A DNA stretch of 64,000 nt from Paenibacillus dokdonensis (GTDB taxonomy: Bacteria; Bacillota; Bacilli; Paenibacillales; Paenibacillaceae): the NCBI RefSeq assembly GCF_004916975.1, contig NZ_STGQ01000001.1, positions 3,837,674 through 3,901,673 of the forward strand, read 5' to 3'. Of the stretch, positions 37,746 to 48,540 are shown piece after piece (the first letter of the stretch is position 1; each line of letters begins with the position of its first letter). Position numbers and translations under genes: made by a program. The notes below the pieces were generated by a model. That model saw only the letters and a program-made list of their open reading frames with translations, did not search any database and was not told the origin of the DNA.

Positions 37746-38267
37746 CTATCCGTTAACAGAATGAATGGTTTTCTCCAAGCGCTCCTCGCTCATTGGAGGT
37801 ACCATGATCGCATTTTTACCGATGGACATGTCCTGTGTAAGCGGCAGCCACTTGCGGCCTTCCATTAAATCCGAGACGAAGCCGTCACTGATTTCAAGAC
37901 CTAGTATTGTATTTCCCATTTCCTGGTCAAAATAAACGTCCGTTACTTTACCCAGCAGGACGCCATCCTCCGTCAATACATTTAAATCCTTAAATTTATT
38001 TTTACCCAGAAGATAGGTGTAGTGTATGTCGTCGGCCCCCGTCTTTCGAACAGCCTGTTGATTACGAATCATCACAGCATCTTCGCCGTAAGCCATGATG
38101 TCCTCCCAGGACACTGACTTAGCCGAGCTGGAAAAGAACCCTTTGCCTTCAAGCTCCAAAGCTTGAATCTTCCAGTCCTCGCTGATCATAACATCGCTGA
38201 TTTTGCCGATCTCCTTGCCTTCTTCAACATCAAAAACGGCAAGTCCGATCAATTCTTGGAACTTCAT
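37746..38267 (-). CDS. PRC-barrel domain protein (YrrD-like)
   Basis: 173 residues containing two PRC-barrel-like modules, LIGLAVFDVEEGKEIGKISDVMI and NVLTEDGVLLGKVTDVYFDQ, each followed by a short linker. It resembles B. subtilis YrrD, which lies in the same neighbourhood. It probably binds another protein or RNA; no enzyme motif is present. AGGTGGG lies upstream of the ATG. Confidence 0.82.
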   Translation of the reverse strand: MKFQELIGLAVFDVEEGKEIGKISDVMISEDWKIQALELEGKGFFSSSAKSVSWEDIMAYGEDAVMIRNQQAVRKTGADDIHYTYLLGKNKFKDLNVLTEDGVLLGKVTDVYFDQEMGNTILGLEISDGFVSDLMEGRKWLPLTQDMSIGKNAIMVPPMSEERLEKTIHSVNG

Positions 38268-38407
38268 GGCCAGGATCCCACCTATCCCTATTTAGATTAA
38301 AACCAAGGAATCCCGCCTGCGCGGGACTGATGCGTGGCAGCATCAATCCTTTGATTTTCCGGATGGTATGGAACACTCCTCCCTCCTTGTCCATACATAG
38401 AGAATCC

Positions 38408-39559
38408 CTAACTTCTATTACGTAAACGACGAAGAATGGTTGCAATTTTTTGGGCGGTGTATTCCATATCTTCAGTAGTATTACCCAATCCAAAGCTAAA
38501 ACGAATCGCAGAGCGCAAAACATTTTGTGGAAGTTTCATAGCCTGGAGTACGTGAGAAACTTCAAGGGAACCCGAGGTGCACGCTGAGCCGCTGGCTGCC
38601 GCAATGCCTTCCATGTCCAGGTTCATCAGGAGAGTCTCTGTGTCTGTATCCGGGAAGCTGATATTCAGAATGTGGGGTAAAAATTCAGAGGAATGTCCAT
38701 TGATGATAAACGAGTCTTTTCCAAGTTCCTGTTCCAGCATGCGAATAAACGTATGCCGCAGCATGAGATCATGATCTCTGCGTTCCTCCAAATGGGCGGC
38801 CGCGATCCGTACAGCCTGACCAAAACCGGCGATTCCCGCCATATTTTCCGTCCCTGCACGGCGTTTCTTCTCCTGAACCCCTCCGTGCTGTCTCGGTGCA
38901 AGATGAATCCCACGGCGGATATACAGAGCACCAACGCCCTGGGGTCCATTAATTTTATGAGCAGAAAAGCTCATGAGATCTACAGGCAAATCATGGCAGG
39001 ATATTGGAACAGCACCTAAAGCCTGTACTGCATCCACATGAAAAATAATGCCGCGGTTTCTCGCAAGCTCTCCAATTTCCGTGATCGGCTGCACTGTACC
39101 AACTTCGTTGTTGGCATACATGATGCTGATCAGCACCGTTTCTTCCGTCAGAGCGTTCTCCACATCCTCTATCCGAACCCGTCCGGCGGAATCAACAGGC
39201 AGATAAGTTACGCGGTATCCCAGCTTCTCCAGCTCTTCGCAGGCATGCAGAACTGCATGATGCTCGATTGATGACGTAATAATGTGCTTGCCTGAACCGC
39301 TTAATGCGGATAAGGCACCGAACAGGGCAAGATTATCGCTTTCCGTTCCGCCCCCGGTAAATACCAGTTCATCAGGATGGCAGCCCAAAGATTTTGCAAT
39401 CATATCCCTGGCACTGCTCACCGTGCGCTTAGCGGAACGGCCAAAAGCATGGATGCTTGAAGCATTCCCGAACTGCCCGGTCATCACTTTCATCATTTCT
39501 TCGGCTACTTGCGGATGTATGGGTGTGGATGCCGCATGATCCAAGTAAATGGAATTCAT
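38408..39559 (-). CDS. yrvO: Cysteine desulfurase (YrvO-like IscS)
   Basis: PLP enzyme of 383 residues that removes sulfur from cysteine as an enzyme-bound persulfide. PLP lysine is K202 (SAHKINGPQG) and the active Cys is C327 in SGSACTSG. AAAGGAG precedes the ATG. It lies 15 bases after cymR on the same strand, as in B. subtilis, where YrvO feeds sulfur to MnmA for tRNA 2-thiouridine. Here mnmA is next door but on the other strand. Confidence 0.94.
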   Translation of the reverse strand: MNSIYLDHAASTPIHPQVAEEMMKVMTGQFGNASSIHAFGRSAKRTVSSARDMIAKSLGCHPDELVFTGGGTESDNLALFGALSALSGSGKHIITSSIEHHAVLHACEELEKLGYRVTYLPVDSAGRVRIEDVENALTEETVLISIMYANNEVGTVQPITEIGELARNRGIIFHVDAVQALGAVPISCHDLPVDLMSFSAHKINGPQGVGALYIRRGIHLAPRQHGGVQEKKRRAGTENMAGIAGFGQAVRIAAAHLEERRDHDLMLRHTFIRMLEQELGKDSFIINGHSSEFLPHILNISFPDTDTETLLMNLDMEGIAAASGSACTSGSLEVSHVLQAMKLPQNVLRSAIRFSFGLGNTTEDMEYTAQKIATILRRLRNRS

Positions 39560-39574
39560 TATTGCATCTCCTTT

Positions 39575-39994
39575 TTAAATGTAGAACATGTAGTTATCTG
39601 CCGCGTCCTGCTCCTGGTAGGATATAAGATCAAACAGCGTGGTCGAATCAAGCACGCTGGCAATGCCATCACGGATGCGCAGCCATAAGTTGCGCTTGGC
39701 AGGATCATCTTCTTCTGTAAAATCAACCGGAGAGATCGGTCCCTCAAGAACGCGGATCACATCCCCGGCGGTAATTTCGCTGGATTCGCGGGAAAGAATA
39801 TAACCGCCGTATGCACCGCGGATGCTTTTTACCAGGCCCGCATTCCGCAGCGGAGCAATTAGCTGCTCCAAATAATGTTCGGAAAGTTGATTTTTCTCAG
39901 CAATGCTCTTCAGAGAGATGGGGCCTTCACCGTATTTTGCTGCAAGCTCCATCATTATAGTCAGGCCATAACGCCCTTTTGTTGATATCTTCAA
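39575..39994 (-). CDS. cymR: Rrf2-family cysteine metabolism regulator CymR
   Basis: 139-residue Rrf2-type repressor, very close to B. subtilis CymR throughout: LKISTKGRYGLTIMMELA at the start, LRNAGLVKSIRGAYGGY in the wing, and the NYMFYI end. It lacks the three cysteines of Fe-S Rrf2 proteins. Start is taken at the TTG at 39994, with AAAGAGGTG six bases upstream; an earlier in-frame TTG would add six residues. It forms the first gene of the cymR-iscS pair. In B. subtilis it acts with CysK to repress sulfur assimilation genes. Confidence 0.94.
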   Translation of the reverse strand: MKISTKGRYGLTIMMELAAKYGEGPISLKSIAEKNQLSEHYLEQLIAPLRNAGLVKSIRGAYGGYILSRESSEITAGDVIRVLEGPISPVDFTEEDDPAKRNLWLRIRDGIASVLDSTTLFDLISYQEQDAADNYMFYI

Positions 39995-41594
<1,600 letters not shown>

Positions 41595-41653
41595 TGCACA
41601 GACCTTGAGCCATTGCCCAGTGAACCTGCGGCAGTGGCTTTTTCGTCTGTGCA
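41595..41653. terminator. Convergent terminator, mnmA / rarA
   Basis: A nested hairpin: TGCACAGAC/GTCTGTGCA outside and AGCCATTGCC/GGCAGTGGCT inside (one G-T), with TTTTT after the inner stem on the plus strand. Confidence 0.78.
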
Positions 41654-41715
41654 AAATATTCTCTATGAATACGATAGAATCCTGCTCATTCTTTGAATAT
41701 TTCCCTGTAAAGCTA

Positions 41716-43041
41716 TTATTCTTCCCCGGAAAGAAACTGATTACGCCGGCGCTGCTGATTGATCTGGATTTTGGACTCGTTCCCCTGTTCTGTCGCCTGA
41801 TAAAATACCCGCCGTGAGATCTCTTTCGGCAGATAATCCTGCTTAACGTAATGACCAGGGAAGTCATGCGGGTACTTATAACCCTCATGTCCAAGCTTCA
41901 CGGCGCCTTTGTAGTGAGTATCCCGCAGATGCATCGGCACCTCCGGCGATTTCAGCTCATCAATTGCTGTCATCGCACGTGAAATTGCCGTATATACGGC
42001 ATTAGATTTCGGACTCTCCACTGCGAATAATATCGCCTGGGCAATATTGAGTTTTGCTTCCGGCCAACCGTTGTTCCGATATGCATCCAGCGCGCTTACC
42101 GCTTGGACCATGGCTTGGGGATTGGCAAGACCAATATCTTCGCTGCTGGCAGCAATCAGACGGCGGATGAATACCATCGGATCCATCCCCAGCTTCTCGA
42201 CCGCGTACAGAAACCAGAACAGCGCAGCATCGCTGGATCCGCGGATACTTTTATGAAACGCGGACAACACATCGTATTGCGTCGACTCGTCCGCTCGTAC
42301 CGTTGGGCGCCTGATAGACTCCTCCGCTACTTCTAACGTGACATGGACGGTGCCATCCTCTTCCGGTGGCGTAGTCATGGCTGCAAGCTCCAGCGCATTA
42401 AGTGCTCTCCGGATATCTCCATTCGCCATTGAAGCAATATGTTCCAGCGCTTCATCGTCAACCTTCAGCTTCATGAAACCGAGACCCTTGTCCGAATCTG
42501 AAAGCGCCCGCTTCATCGCGATCAGAGAATGCTCCTTCGTCAGAGGCTGCAGCTGGAACAAGGTGGAGCGGCTCATCAAGGCCCCGTTCACATAATGAAA
42601 CGGGTTCTCCGTCGTTGCCCCGATAAAAATAATCGTACCCTTCTCGACAGCCGGCAGCAGCGCATCCTGCCGCGAGCTGTTAAAGCGGTGTACCTCGTCC
42701 AGAAATAATATGGTCTTCGTACCATACATCGCTTTATTGCTTTGTGCGCGGTCAATAATCTCGCGCACATCCTTGACAGATGCATCGACCGCGTTCAGCT
42801 TAACGAAATCCGCCTGCGTTTTTTGCGAAATGATGTTGGCCAATGTTGTTTTACCACATCCCGGCGGGCCATACAGAAGAATCGAAGATACCTGATCCGC
42901 ATCAATCGCCCGGCGCAGCAGCTTGCCGGGGCCGATAATATGTTCCTGCCCGATATATTCATCCAGATTGGTCGGACGCATCCGGTCAGCTAGCAGCCTG
43001 CTGCTCGGCTCTGACTCCTGCTGGAAAGAGAATAAATCCAT
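41716..43041 (-). CDS. rarA: Replication-associated recombination protein A (RarA/MgsA)
   Basis: AAA+ ATPase of 441 residues related to clamp loaders and RuvB, acting at stalled replication forks. Walker A GPPGCGKTT (58-66), Walker B ILFLDEVH (111-118), sensor GATTENP, and the C-terminal tetramerisation region with PEVPMHLRD and YKYPHDFPGHYV are visible. It corresponds to YrvN, a neighbour of cymR-yrvO-mnmA in B. subtilis. It is monocistronic, with a bidirectional terminator after it. Confidence 0.94.
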   Translation of the reverse strand: MDLFSFQQESEPSSRLLADRMRPTNLDEYIGQEHIIGPGKLLRRAIDADQVSSILLYGPPGCGKTTLANIISQKTQADFVKLNAVDASVKDVREIIDRAQSNKAMYGTKTILFLDEVHRFNSSRQDALLPAVEKGTIIFIGATTENPFHYVNGALMSRSTLFQLQPLTKEHSLIAMKRALSDSDKGLGFMKLKVDDEALEHIASMANGDIRRALNALELAAMTTPPEEDGTVHVTLEVAEESIRRPTVRADESTQYDVLSAFHKSIRGSSDAALFWFLYAVEKLGMDPMVFIRRLIAASSEDIGLANPQAMVQAVSALDAYRNNGWPEAKLNIAQAILFAVESPKSNAVYTAISRAMTAIDELKSPEVPMHLRDTHYKGAVKLGHEGYKYPHDFPGHYVKQDYLPKEISRRVFYQATEQGNESKIQINQQRRRNQFLSGEE

Positions 43042-43128
43042 TTGTATTCACGTCCCTCGAGCTAATTTCGTTATGAATCTAGGCAAACTATAATTGTCCC
43101 TTTATCATAACATATCAGCCCGCTCAGA

Positions 43129-44556
43129 TCATGCGTTCGTATCGCTGCTGTACACCTCAAACGTGGAAAGATTCGGCCACCACCGCGATACGGAGATGTT
43201 CAGACGCAGATAGCGGCTGCTGACGGCTTCGAATCCGCATATTTTTTTGTAGCCCACCACGGTTCCGTTATAAATCGTTGACCATTCACCGCCGGTCTTG
43301 CATTCGAGCGTGAAACGTTCGATCCGCTGGCTGTAGCGGTACTCCTGCAGGATGACACTGTCAAACGCCGTTTCCTGTCCTAAGTCAATTTCGATCCAAG
43401 CCTGCTCCGTACCTTGAAGTGGCGCCCAGAATGAGTCGCGGCTGCCGTCCACTGCCTGCTTAGCTTCATGTCCCTCTGCCGATTCAGACGCACTTGCAGC
43501 AGCCTCCGACGCCAAATTGACGCTATATCTATGCTGGATTGCATCTCCCAGCTCCTGCAGTCTTCTTACATCATTCTCATGAATAAGTCCGCGGCGATCC
43601 GGCGGCAAATTCAGCAGAAATGTTGCATTGCCGCCAACAGATCCCTCATACACATGCAAAAGCTCCTCCAGTGATTTTACCTTGTCATCCTCAGACGCAT
43701 GATAAAACCACCCCGGACGGATCGACGTATTCACTTCCGCCGGATACCAGATCAGTTTCGGGGTATCAAGAATGATCTCCCTGCTGCCCAGGTCCTCGTC
43801 CTCGGAGCTGAATTTCCGGGCAAACTCCCGGTCGTCCTGCTGCTGCGAATTCTCATGGATTTTCTCGTTGTCTTGAATGGAGGCCGGAACGACACTCCAT
43901 TCCGAGCTCCGGCAGTGCCCTGCTTCATTCCCGCACCAGCGGATATCCGGACCGCATACCGAAATGCAGGCTTCCGGCTGAAGCTCACGGATCAGTGCAT
44001 AATACGCATCCCAGTCATAGACCTGCCGCTTGCCGTTTGGCCCTTCCCCGCAAGCACCGTCAAACCAGACGCAGAAAATATCTCCATATTCGGTAAGGAG
44101 CTCGCGCAGCTGGTTTTTAAAATATTGATTATATACCTCCGAATCACCATAGGTAGGTTCATGTCTGTCCCATGGAGAAAGATAGATGCCGAATTTGATT
44201 CCTCCCCTACGGCAGGCATCGGATACTTCACGAACCACATCTCCTAGTCCGTTCTTCCATTGGCTGTTCTTGACGGAATGCTCTGTATAACGGCTTGGCC
44301 ACAAACAAAAACCATCATGATGCTTGCAGGTCAGAATCAGTCCCTTCATACCCGCAGATTTAACAGCCTCCACCCACTGATCTGCATCCAGCTCAGCAGG
44401 ATTAAAGATCGACGGATCCTCTTCCCCCGTTCCCCACTCTTCATCGGTATATGTATTGATCGTAAAATGAATAAACGAATAAAATTCCATTTCCTGTACC
44501 GCCAGCTGTCTTTCTGACGGTTTTACCTGTGCGGCATACTTAATGCTTTCATTCAT
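43129..44556 (-). CDS. Alpha-L-fucosidase (GH29) with C-terminal F5/8 (CBM32-like) domain
   Basis: 475 residues. The GH29 barrel (about 15-330) includes KHHDGFCLWPS and the likely nucleophile D166 in FCVWFDGACGEG. A discoidin/F5-8C carbohydrate-binding module follows (about 345-475: VDGSRDSFWAPL, WIEIDLGQ, SRYLRLNIS). The ATG at 44556 has GGAGGG eight bases upstream. There is no signal peptide, so it should act on imported fucosylated oligosaccharides. It lies downstream of a sugar ABC importer and regulator on the same strand, separated from the lipoprotein gene by a hairpin. Confidence 0.9.
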   Translation of the reverse strand: MNESIKYAAQVKPSERQLAVQEMEFYSFIHFTINTYTDEEWGTGEEDPSIFNPAELDADQWVEAVKSAGMKGLILTCKHHDGFCLWPSRYTEHSVKNSQWKNGLGDVVREVSDACRRGGIKFGIYLSPWDRHEPTYGDSEVYNQYFKNQLRELLTEYGDIFCVWFDGACGEGPNGKRQVYDWDAYYALIRELQPEACISVCGPDIRWCGNEAGHCRSSEWSVVPASIQDNEKIHENSQQQDDREFARKFSSEDEDLGSREIILDTPKLIWYPAEVNTSIRPGWFYHASEDDKVKSLEELLHVYEGSVGGNATFLLNLPPDRRGLIHENDVRRLQELGDAIQHRYSVNLASEAAASASESAEGHEAKQAVDGSRDSFWAPLQGTEQAWIEIDLGQETAFDSVILQEYRYSQRIERFTLECKTGGEWSTIYNGTVVGYKKICGFEAVSSRYLRLNISVSRWWPNLSTFEVYSSDTNA

Positions 44557-44609
44557 CGTTCCATCCCTCCAGTTTTTATGCTTGCCTATTACATTCTCTT
44601 CAGAAAAAC

Positions 44610-44639
44610 AGGATACCTGCCGCATACCGCAGGTATCCT
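44610..44639 (-). terminator. Hairpin between the binding-protein and fucosidase genes
   Basis: AGGATACCTGC pairs perfectly with GCAGGTATCCT around an 8-base loop, followed on the minus strand by GTTTTT. It could end the importer transcript or reduce read-through into the fucosidase gene. Confidence 0.75.
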
Positions 44640-44651
44640 AGACTTCATCCC

Positions 44652-46289
44652 CTATTTCTTTAGCGACTTTTGGTAAATCGCCAAATATTGTTCCAGCTGC
44701 AGCCCCTTAAACCCGGCCAAATAACTATCCCAATCCTTATCGAGATCTTTATTGCCCGTCACGAATTGGGCCAGATTCGATTTAACATAGTCCGATAGCG
44801 TCTTCTGCATTTGGGCTATCGTTAACGCATCCGTAGGATCTACGAAGGTATCGGACGGATACACCACTTCAGGCTTTGCAAATGGCTCATATTTTTTGGC
44901 TGCTAGCCATAAGCGGTATTCAAAAGCCCCGTTCCCGAGCGGATCAGCAGGCGCTACAAAAGACTCACGTACAGAGTTGAGCATCTGCATCGTTCCAAGC
45001 TGCCACCAGTAGTCATCCGGCTTGGTCTCCCCATTATCTGAAGCCGCTTTGGCGATCACTTCGTATTTCGCTGGTTCACCATTGTAGTCCTTTTGACTGC
45101 TGTCTGCCTTTTTCCAGCCTTCCCCTTCAAAGCCCCAGGATTGCATAACAGTCCCTTCTTCGGACCAGAGGAAATCTGCCAGCTTGACCGCTGCAATCTG
45201 CTGTTCTTTGGTTGCCTTATTCGTGATGACGAACTGACCGTCACCCGCTCCTACGCTGTATCCGGCCAACTGCACTCCATCCGGTCCTTTGAGCGGTGGA
45301 ACCACGTCATAATCCTTATGTCTCGGATGGGCATCATTAACATCGAAAACGCTGCTGATCAGGGCATAACCTACAGCCCCTACATCCGCGTCCGGCTTAT
45401 TGGCCATCTGCTTCACCGCATCATTATTTTGGGTGAAGACGCCTTTGTCCATCAGACCCTCCGCAAACAGCTTCCGCAAATATTTAAGCCCTTCTTTCCA
45501 TTCCGGCTGGGCCGGTGAAAAGACAACCTTGCCGTCCTTCACACTTAAATAATCCGAACTGTTGTCATAAATAAAGGCGTTCATCAGGAATGTATCGACG
45601 CCGCCGCCCCAGACGTTATCCGAGGTTGAAGTTGTAAAAGGAACTTCATCCGCTTTGCCGTTGCCGTTCGGATCCTTTTCTTTGAAAGCTTTCAGGACAT
45701 TATAAAATTCATCCGTAGTCGTCGGCATGGTCAGCCCGAGCTTTTTCAGCCATTCCGTATTAATCCACATTCTTTGCCCATACGTGCAGTGCAGACATTC
45801 ATTCAGCTTGGGCAGCGCATATATATTTCCGTCCGGTGCCACCATCCCCTGCTTCAGGTAGGACACACTCTCCATTGCTTTTTTGATATTCGGGGCATAC
45901 TGATCGATCAAATCGTTTAACGGAAGAAAAGCACCCTGCTGACCGTACTTAATTTGATCCGCTTTGGATATTCCGGCATTCATAATGACGGCGGGATAGT
46001 CTCCGCTTGCCAGAAGCAGCAGCTTTTTATCGCTGAAGGCTGCATCCGGCACCGTATTCCAATTGAATTTGATGTTCAGCTTCTCTTCGATGTATTTGGA
46101 AAGCTTGTTCACGTCCAGGTTCTCAATGCCCACGTTTTGCGGAGCAAATACGGTCAGCGTTGTCGGTTTGTTCGGATCGGATGAAGAAGTCACGGCATCT
46201 TCCTGTTTCTTTTGGGAACTGCCGCATGCAGATAGTAGAAGAGATAAAATCATCATGATACTGATTCCGATAAATACCCGTTTTTTCAA
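44652..46289 (-). CDS. Extracellular solute-binding lipoprotein (LplA-like)
   Basis: 545-residue lipoprotein with a lipobox signal peptide (hydrophobic about 5-19, then LLSACGSS, lipidated Cys). The mature part is a family-1 type sugar-binding protein with VFAPQNVGIENLDVNKL near the start. A TTG start six bases after GGGAG is used. It is the capture component of the importer whose permeases precede it. The ligand is probably an oligosaccharide carrying fucose, inferred from the adjacent GH29 gene only. Confidence 0.88.
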   Translation of the reverse strand: MKKRVFIGISIMMILSLLLSACGSSQKKQEDAVTSSSDPNKPTTLTVFAPQNVGIENLDVNKLSKYIEEKLNIKFNWNTVPDAAFSDKKLLLLASGDYPAVIMNAGISKADQIKYGQQGAFLPLNDLIDQYAPNIKKAMESVSYLKQGMVAPDGNIYALPKLNECLHCTYGQRMWINTEWLKKLGLTMPTTTDEFYNVLKAFKEKDPNGNGKADEVPFTTSTSDNVWGGGVDTFLMNAFIYDNSSDYLSVKDGKVVFSPAQPEWKEGLKYLRKLFAEGLMDKGVFTQNNDAVKQMANKPDADVGAVGYALISSVFDVNDAHPRHKDYDVVPPLKGPDGVQLAGYSVGAGDGQFVITNKATKEQQIAAVKLADFLWSEEGTVMQSWGFEGEGWKKADSSQKDYNGEPAKYEVIAKAASDNGETKPDDYWWQLGTMQMLNSVRESFVAPADPLGNGAFEYRLWLAAKKYEPFAKPEVVYPSDTFVDPTDALTIAQMQKTLSDYVKSNLAQFVTGNKDLDKDWDSYLAGFKGLQLEQYLAIYQKSLKK

Positions 46290-46395
46290 AAGAACTCCCC
46301 CTTATGAGTAATGATCTCAAATACTGCCTCCTCAAGAAAAGGCCCCTTCGCTCCAAAATGTCCGGCACACACCTCCTTAAATTAATCAAAGAAAA

Positions 46396-47292
46396 TCAGC
46401 CCTTTAACGATCCGATCATGACCCCTTTGACAAAGTGCTTTTGGACAAATGGATAAATGATCAGGACCGGAGCGGTGGATACAACGATTAGTGAATATTT
46501 AAGCAAATCTTTGAGTCCCTGCTGGACAAGCAGGCTGTTCACATTGGTCAGCATATCTGAGTTTTCCGAATTCAGGATCAGAATGTTCCGCAGGAAAATT
46601 TGCAGCGGGAACATGCTGCTGTCCTTCAAATAAATCAGTGCATTAAAGTAAGCGTTCCAATGCCCGACGGCATACATGAGAAACAATACGGCCAAAATCG
46701 GCTTGGAGAGCGGCAGCACAATCCGCAGAAAAAACCTCATATCGCTGCAGCCATCCATGTCAGCGGCTTCGGCCAGCTCTTCCGGAATTGATTGGAAGAA
46801 GGTCCGTGCGATAATGACCTGAAATACGGCAAGCGCCCCAGGAATGATCATCGCCCATCTCGTATTCACCATGCCAAGGGATTTGACCAGCAAATAGTTG
46901 GGGATCAGCCCCCCGTCGAAGAACATCGTGAAGACGAGCAGTATCATAATGAGACCGCGTCCGTAAAAGGTTTTGCGGGCGAGCGGATAGGCAAGCATGG
47001 CGGTAAAGGAAACATTGACCAGCGTACCCACGATGGTATAAAAAAACGAGTTGCCGAAGCCAACGAGAATATCGGAATTTTGGAAAACGGCCTTGTATCC
47101 AATCAAACTGAAATCAACCGGCCAGAGCCATACTTTTCCTGAAGTCACAGCCGATGGCGAGCTGAATGAAGCGCTTAAAATATGCAGCAGCGGGAACAAA
47201 ATCAGAAGGAGAACAAGAGATAGAAAAATATAGACGATGCCAAGAAAGAACTTGTCTGTTACTGAATCCCGTATCGATGTTTTATTCAACAT
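46396..47292 (-). CDS. Sugar ABC transporter permease (LplC/YtcP-like)
   Basis: 298 residues, six transmembrane helices, with the permease EAA loop EELAEAADMDGCSDMRFFLRIVLPLSKP that contacts the ATPase. AAGGAGGG precedes the ATG. It pairs with the LplB-like permease immediately upstream. No ATP-binding subunit is encoded in the locus, so a shared MsmX/MsmK-type ATPase is expected elsewhere, as is usual for these systems. Confidence 0.9.
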   Translation of the reverse strand: MLNKTSIRDSVTDKFFLGIVYIFLSLVLLLILFPLLHILSASFSSPSAVTSGKVWLWPVDFSLIGYKAVFQNSDILVGFGNSFFYTIVGTLVNVSFTAMLAYPLARKTFYGRGLIMILLVFTMFFDGGLIPNYLLVKSLGMVNTRWAMIIPGALAVFQVIIARTFFQSIPEELAEAADMDGCSDMRFFLRIVLPLSKPILAVLFLMYAVGHWNAYFNALIYLKDSSMFPLQIFLRNILILNSENSDMLTNVNSLLVQQGLKDLLKYSLIVVSTAPVLIIYPFVQKHFVKGVMIGSLKG

Positions 47293-47302
47293 GCAGCCCT
47301 CC

Positions 47303-48277
47303 TTACCATAAACTGTTGGATGATATTTTTTTGGAAATGAAATTCACCAGGATCAGCAGAACAAAATTGATGACCGAATTAAACAATCCGATCGCGGCCG
47401 AGAAGCTGAAATTGGCTCCCAACAGACCGACCTTGTACACATAGGTGGAAATGACCTCGGATGTATTCTGATTTAAAGGATTTTGCATCAAATAAATCTT
47501 TTCGAAGCCAAGGCTCATCATCTGTCCCAGGTTCAGGATAAGCAAAATGACGATGACCGGAATCAGGCTTGGAATATCGATATTGATAATTTTTTGAAAC
47601 CGTGAAGCCCCGTCCACCTTGGCAGCCTCATATAAATCCGGATTCACGCCGGATAAAGCAGCAATATAAATGATGGCCCCGTAGCCTGTAAACTGCCATA
47701 CATCGGAGAAGACATAAATCGTTTTGAAAAATCCGGCCTTGCCCATAAAATCGATCGGTTCCCATCCGAGCGCCCTGAAGGCATTGCTCAGCAGTCCCAC
47801 ATTAGGGGATAAATTAACGATCAAAATGGACACGATAACCACCGTTGATATGAAATAGGGAGCGTAGGTAACCATTTGTACCGATTTCTTGAATACGCCA
47901 TTCCTGATTTCATTAAGGGCGAGAGCCAAAATAATAGGTGCGGGAAATCCGATGGCCATGCCGTAAAGCGATATTTCCAGCGTGTTTTTAAAATACTGCC
48001 AGAAGAATGGAACCTCAAACAGTTGCTTGAAATATTTCAGTCCGGCCCATGGGCTTCCGAGTATCCCCTGTACGACGTTGTACTCCTTAAAAGCAATGAT
48101 CACGCCGAACATGGGAATGTACTTAAAAATAATGATGTAAAGCAGAGGGAGAAAGACCAGCAAATAAAACTGCCAATGCTTCATGATTTTCCGGCCTGCG
48201 CTTGTCCCTGCCCTCTTCCGCGGGGCAACCCGTTCAGACGGATTCGGCGGAACCGCTTTGCTGCTTGTCACTTCCAT
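47303..48277 (-). CDS. Sugar ABC transporter permease (LplB-like)
   Basis: 324 residues with a charged N-tail and six transmembrane helices (from HWQFYLLVFLPLLYIIIFKY). The EAA loop reads PDLYEAAKVDGASRFQKIINIDIPSL. The ATG at 48277 with AAGGAG upstream is preferred over one 12 codons earlier that lacks a site. It is the first gene of the importer operon, just downstream of the membrane AraC regulator and its terminator. Confidence 0.88.
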   Translation of the reverse strand: MEVTSSKAVPPNPSERVAPRKRAGTSAGRKIMKHWQFYLLVFLPLLYIIIFKYIPMFGVIIAFKEYNVVQGILGSPWAGLKYFKQLFEVPFFWQYFKNTLEISLYGMAIGFPAPIILALALNEIRNGVFKKSVQMVTYAPYFISTVVIVSILIVNLSPNVGLLSNAFRALGWEPIDFMGKAGFFKTIYVFSDVWQFTGYGAIIYIAALSGVNPDLYEAAKVDGASRFQKIINIDIPSLIPVIVILLILNLGQMMSLGFEKIYLMQNPLNQNTSEVISTYVYKVGLLGANFSFSAAIGLFNSVINFVLLILVNFISKKISSNSLW

Positions 48278-48479
48278 ACCTGCCGACTCTCCTTCACGTT
48301 TTGTTGCTCTCATGTTATAGGCATGGACTGATTCCGTTCAATATACATGTTTCTCGGAGCCAACTTATTTCCCTAAGAGAGTCATAGATACCGCTAAAAG
48401 CGACTGTTCCGCTCTGGTAAACTTTTTTCTCCGGCAAACCTTTTTTCATTCCTTTCCAATCCTGCGTAAACAACAAAAA

Positions 48480-48505
48480 TCCCGCAAGGACAGCATCCAG
48501 CGGGA
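48480..48505 (-). terminator. Terminator of the membrane AraC regulator gene
   Basis: TCCCGC pairs with GCGGGA around a 14-base loop, followed by TTTTTG on the minus strand, between the regulator and the importer operon. Confidence 0.7.
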
Positions 48506-48540
48506 CAAAGAAAATCGGACGGAAGCTTGCCTTCCGGCTA

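Noticed and set aside
38268..38407. Hairpins (CCCGC/GCGGG and TGATGC/GCATCA) between iscS and the PRC-barrel gene
   Set aside because: Short stems without T runs; not enough to call a terminator or riboswitch.
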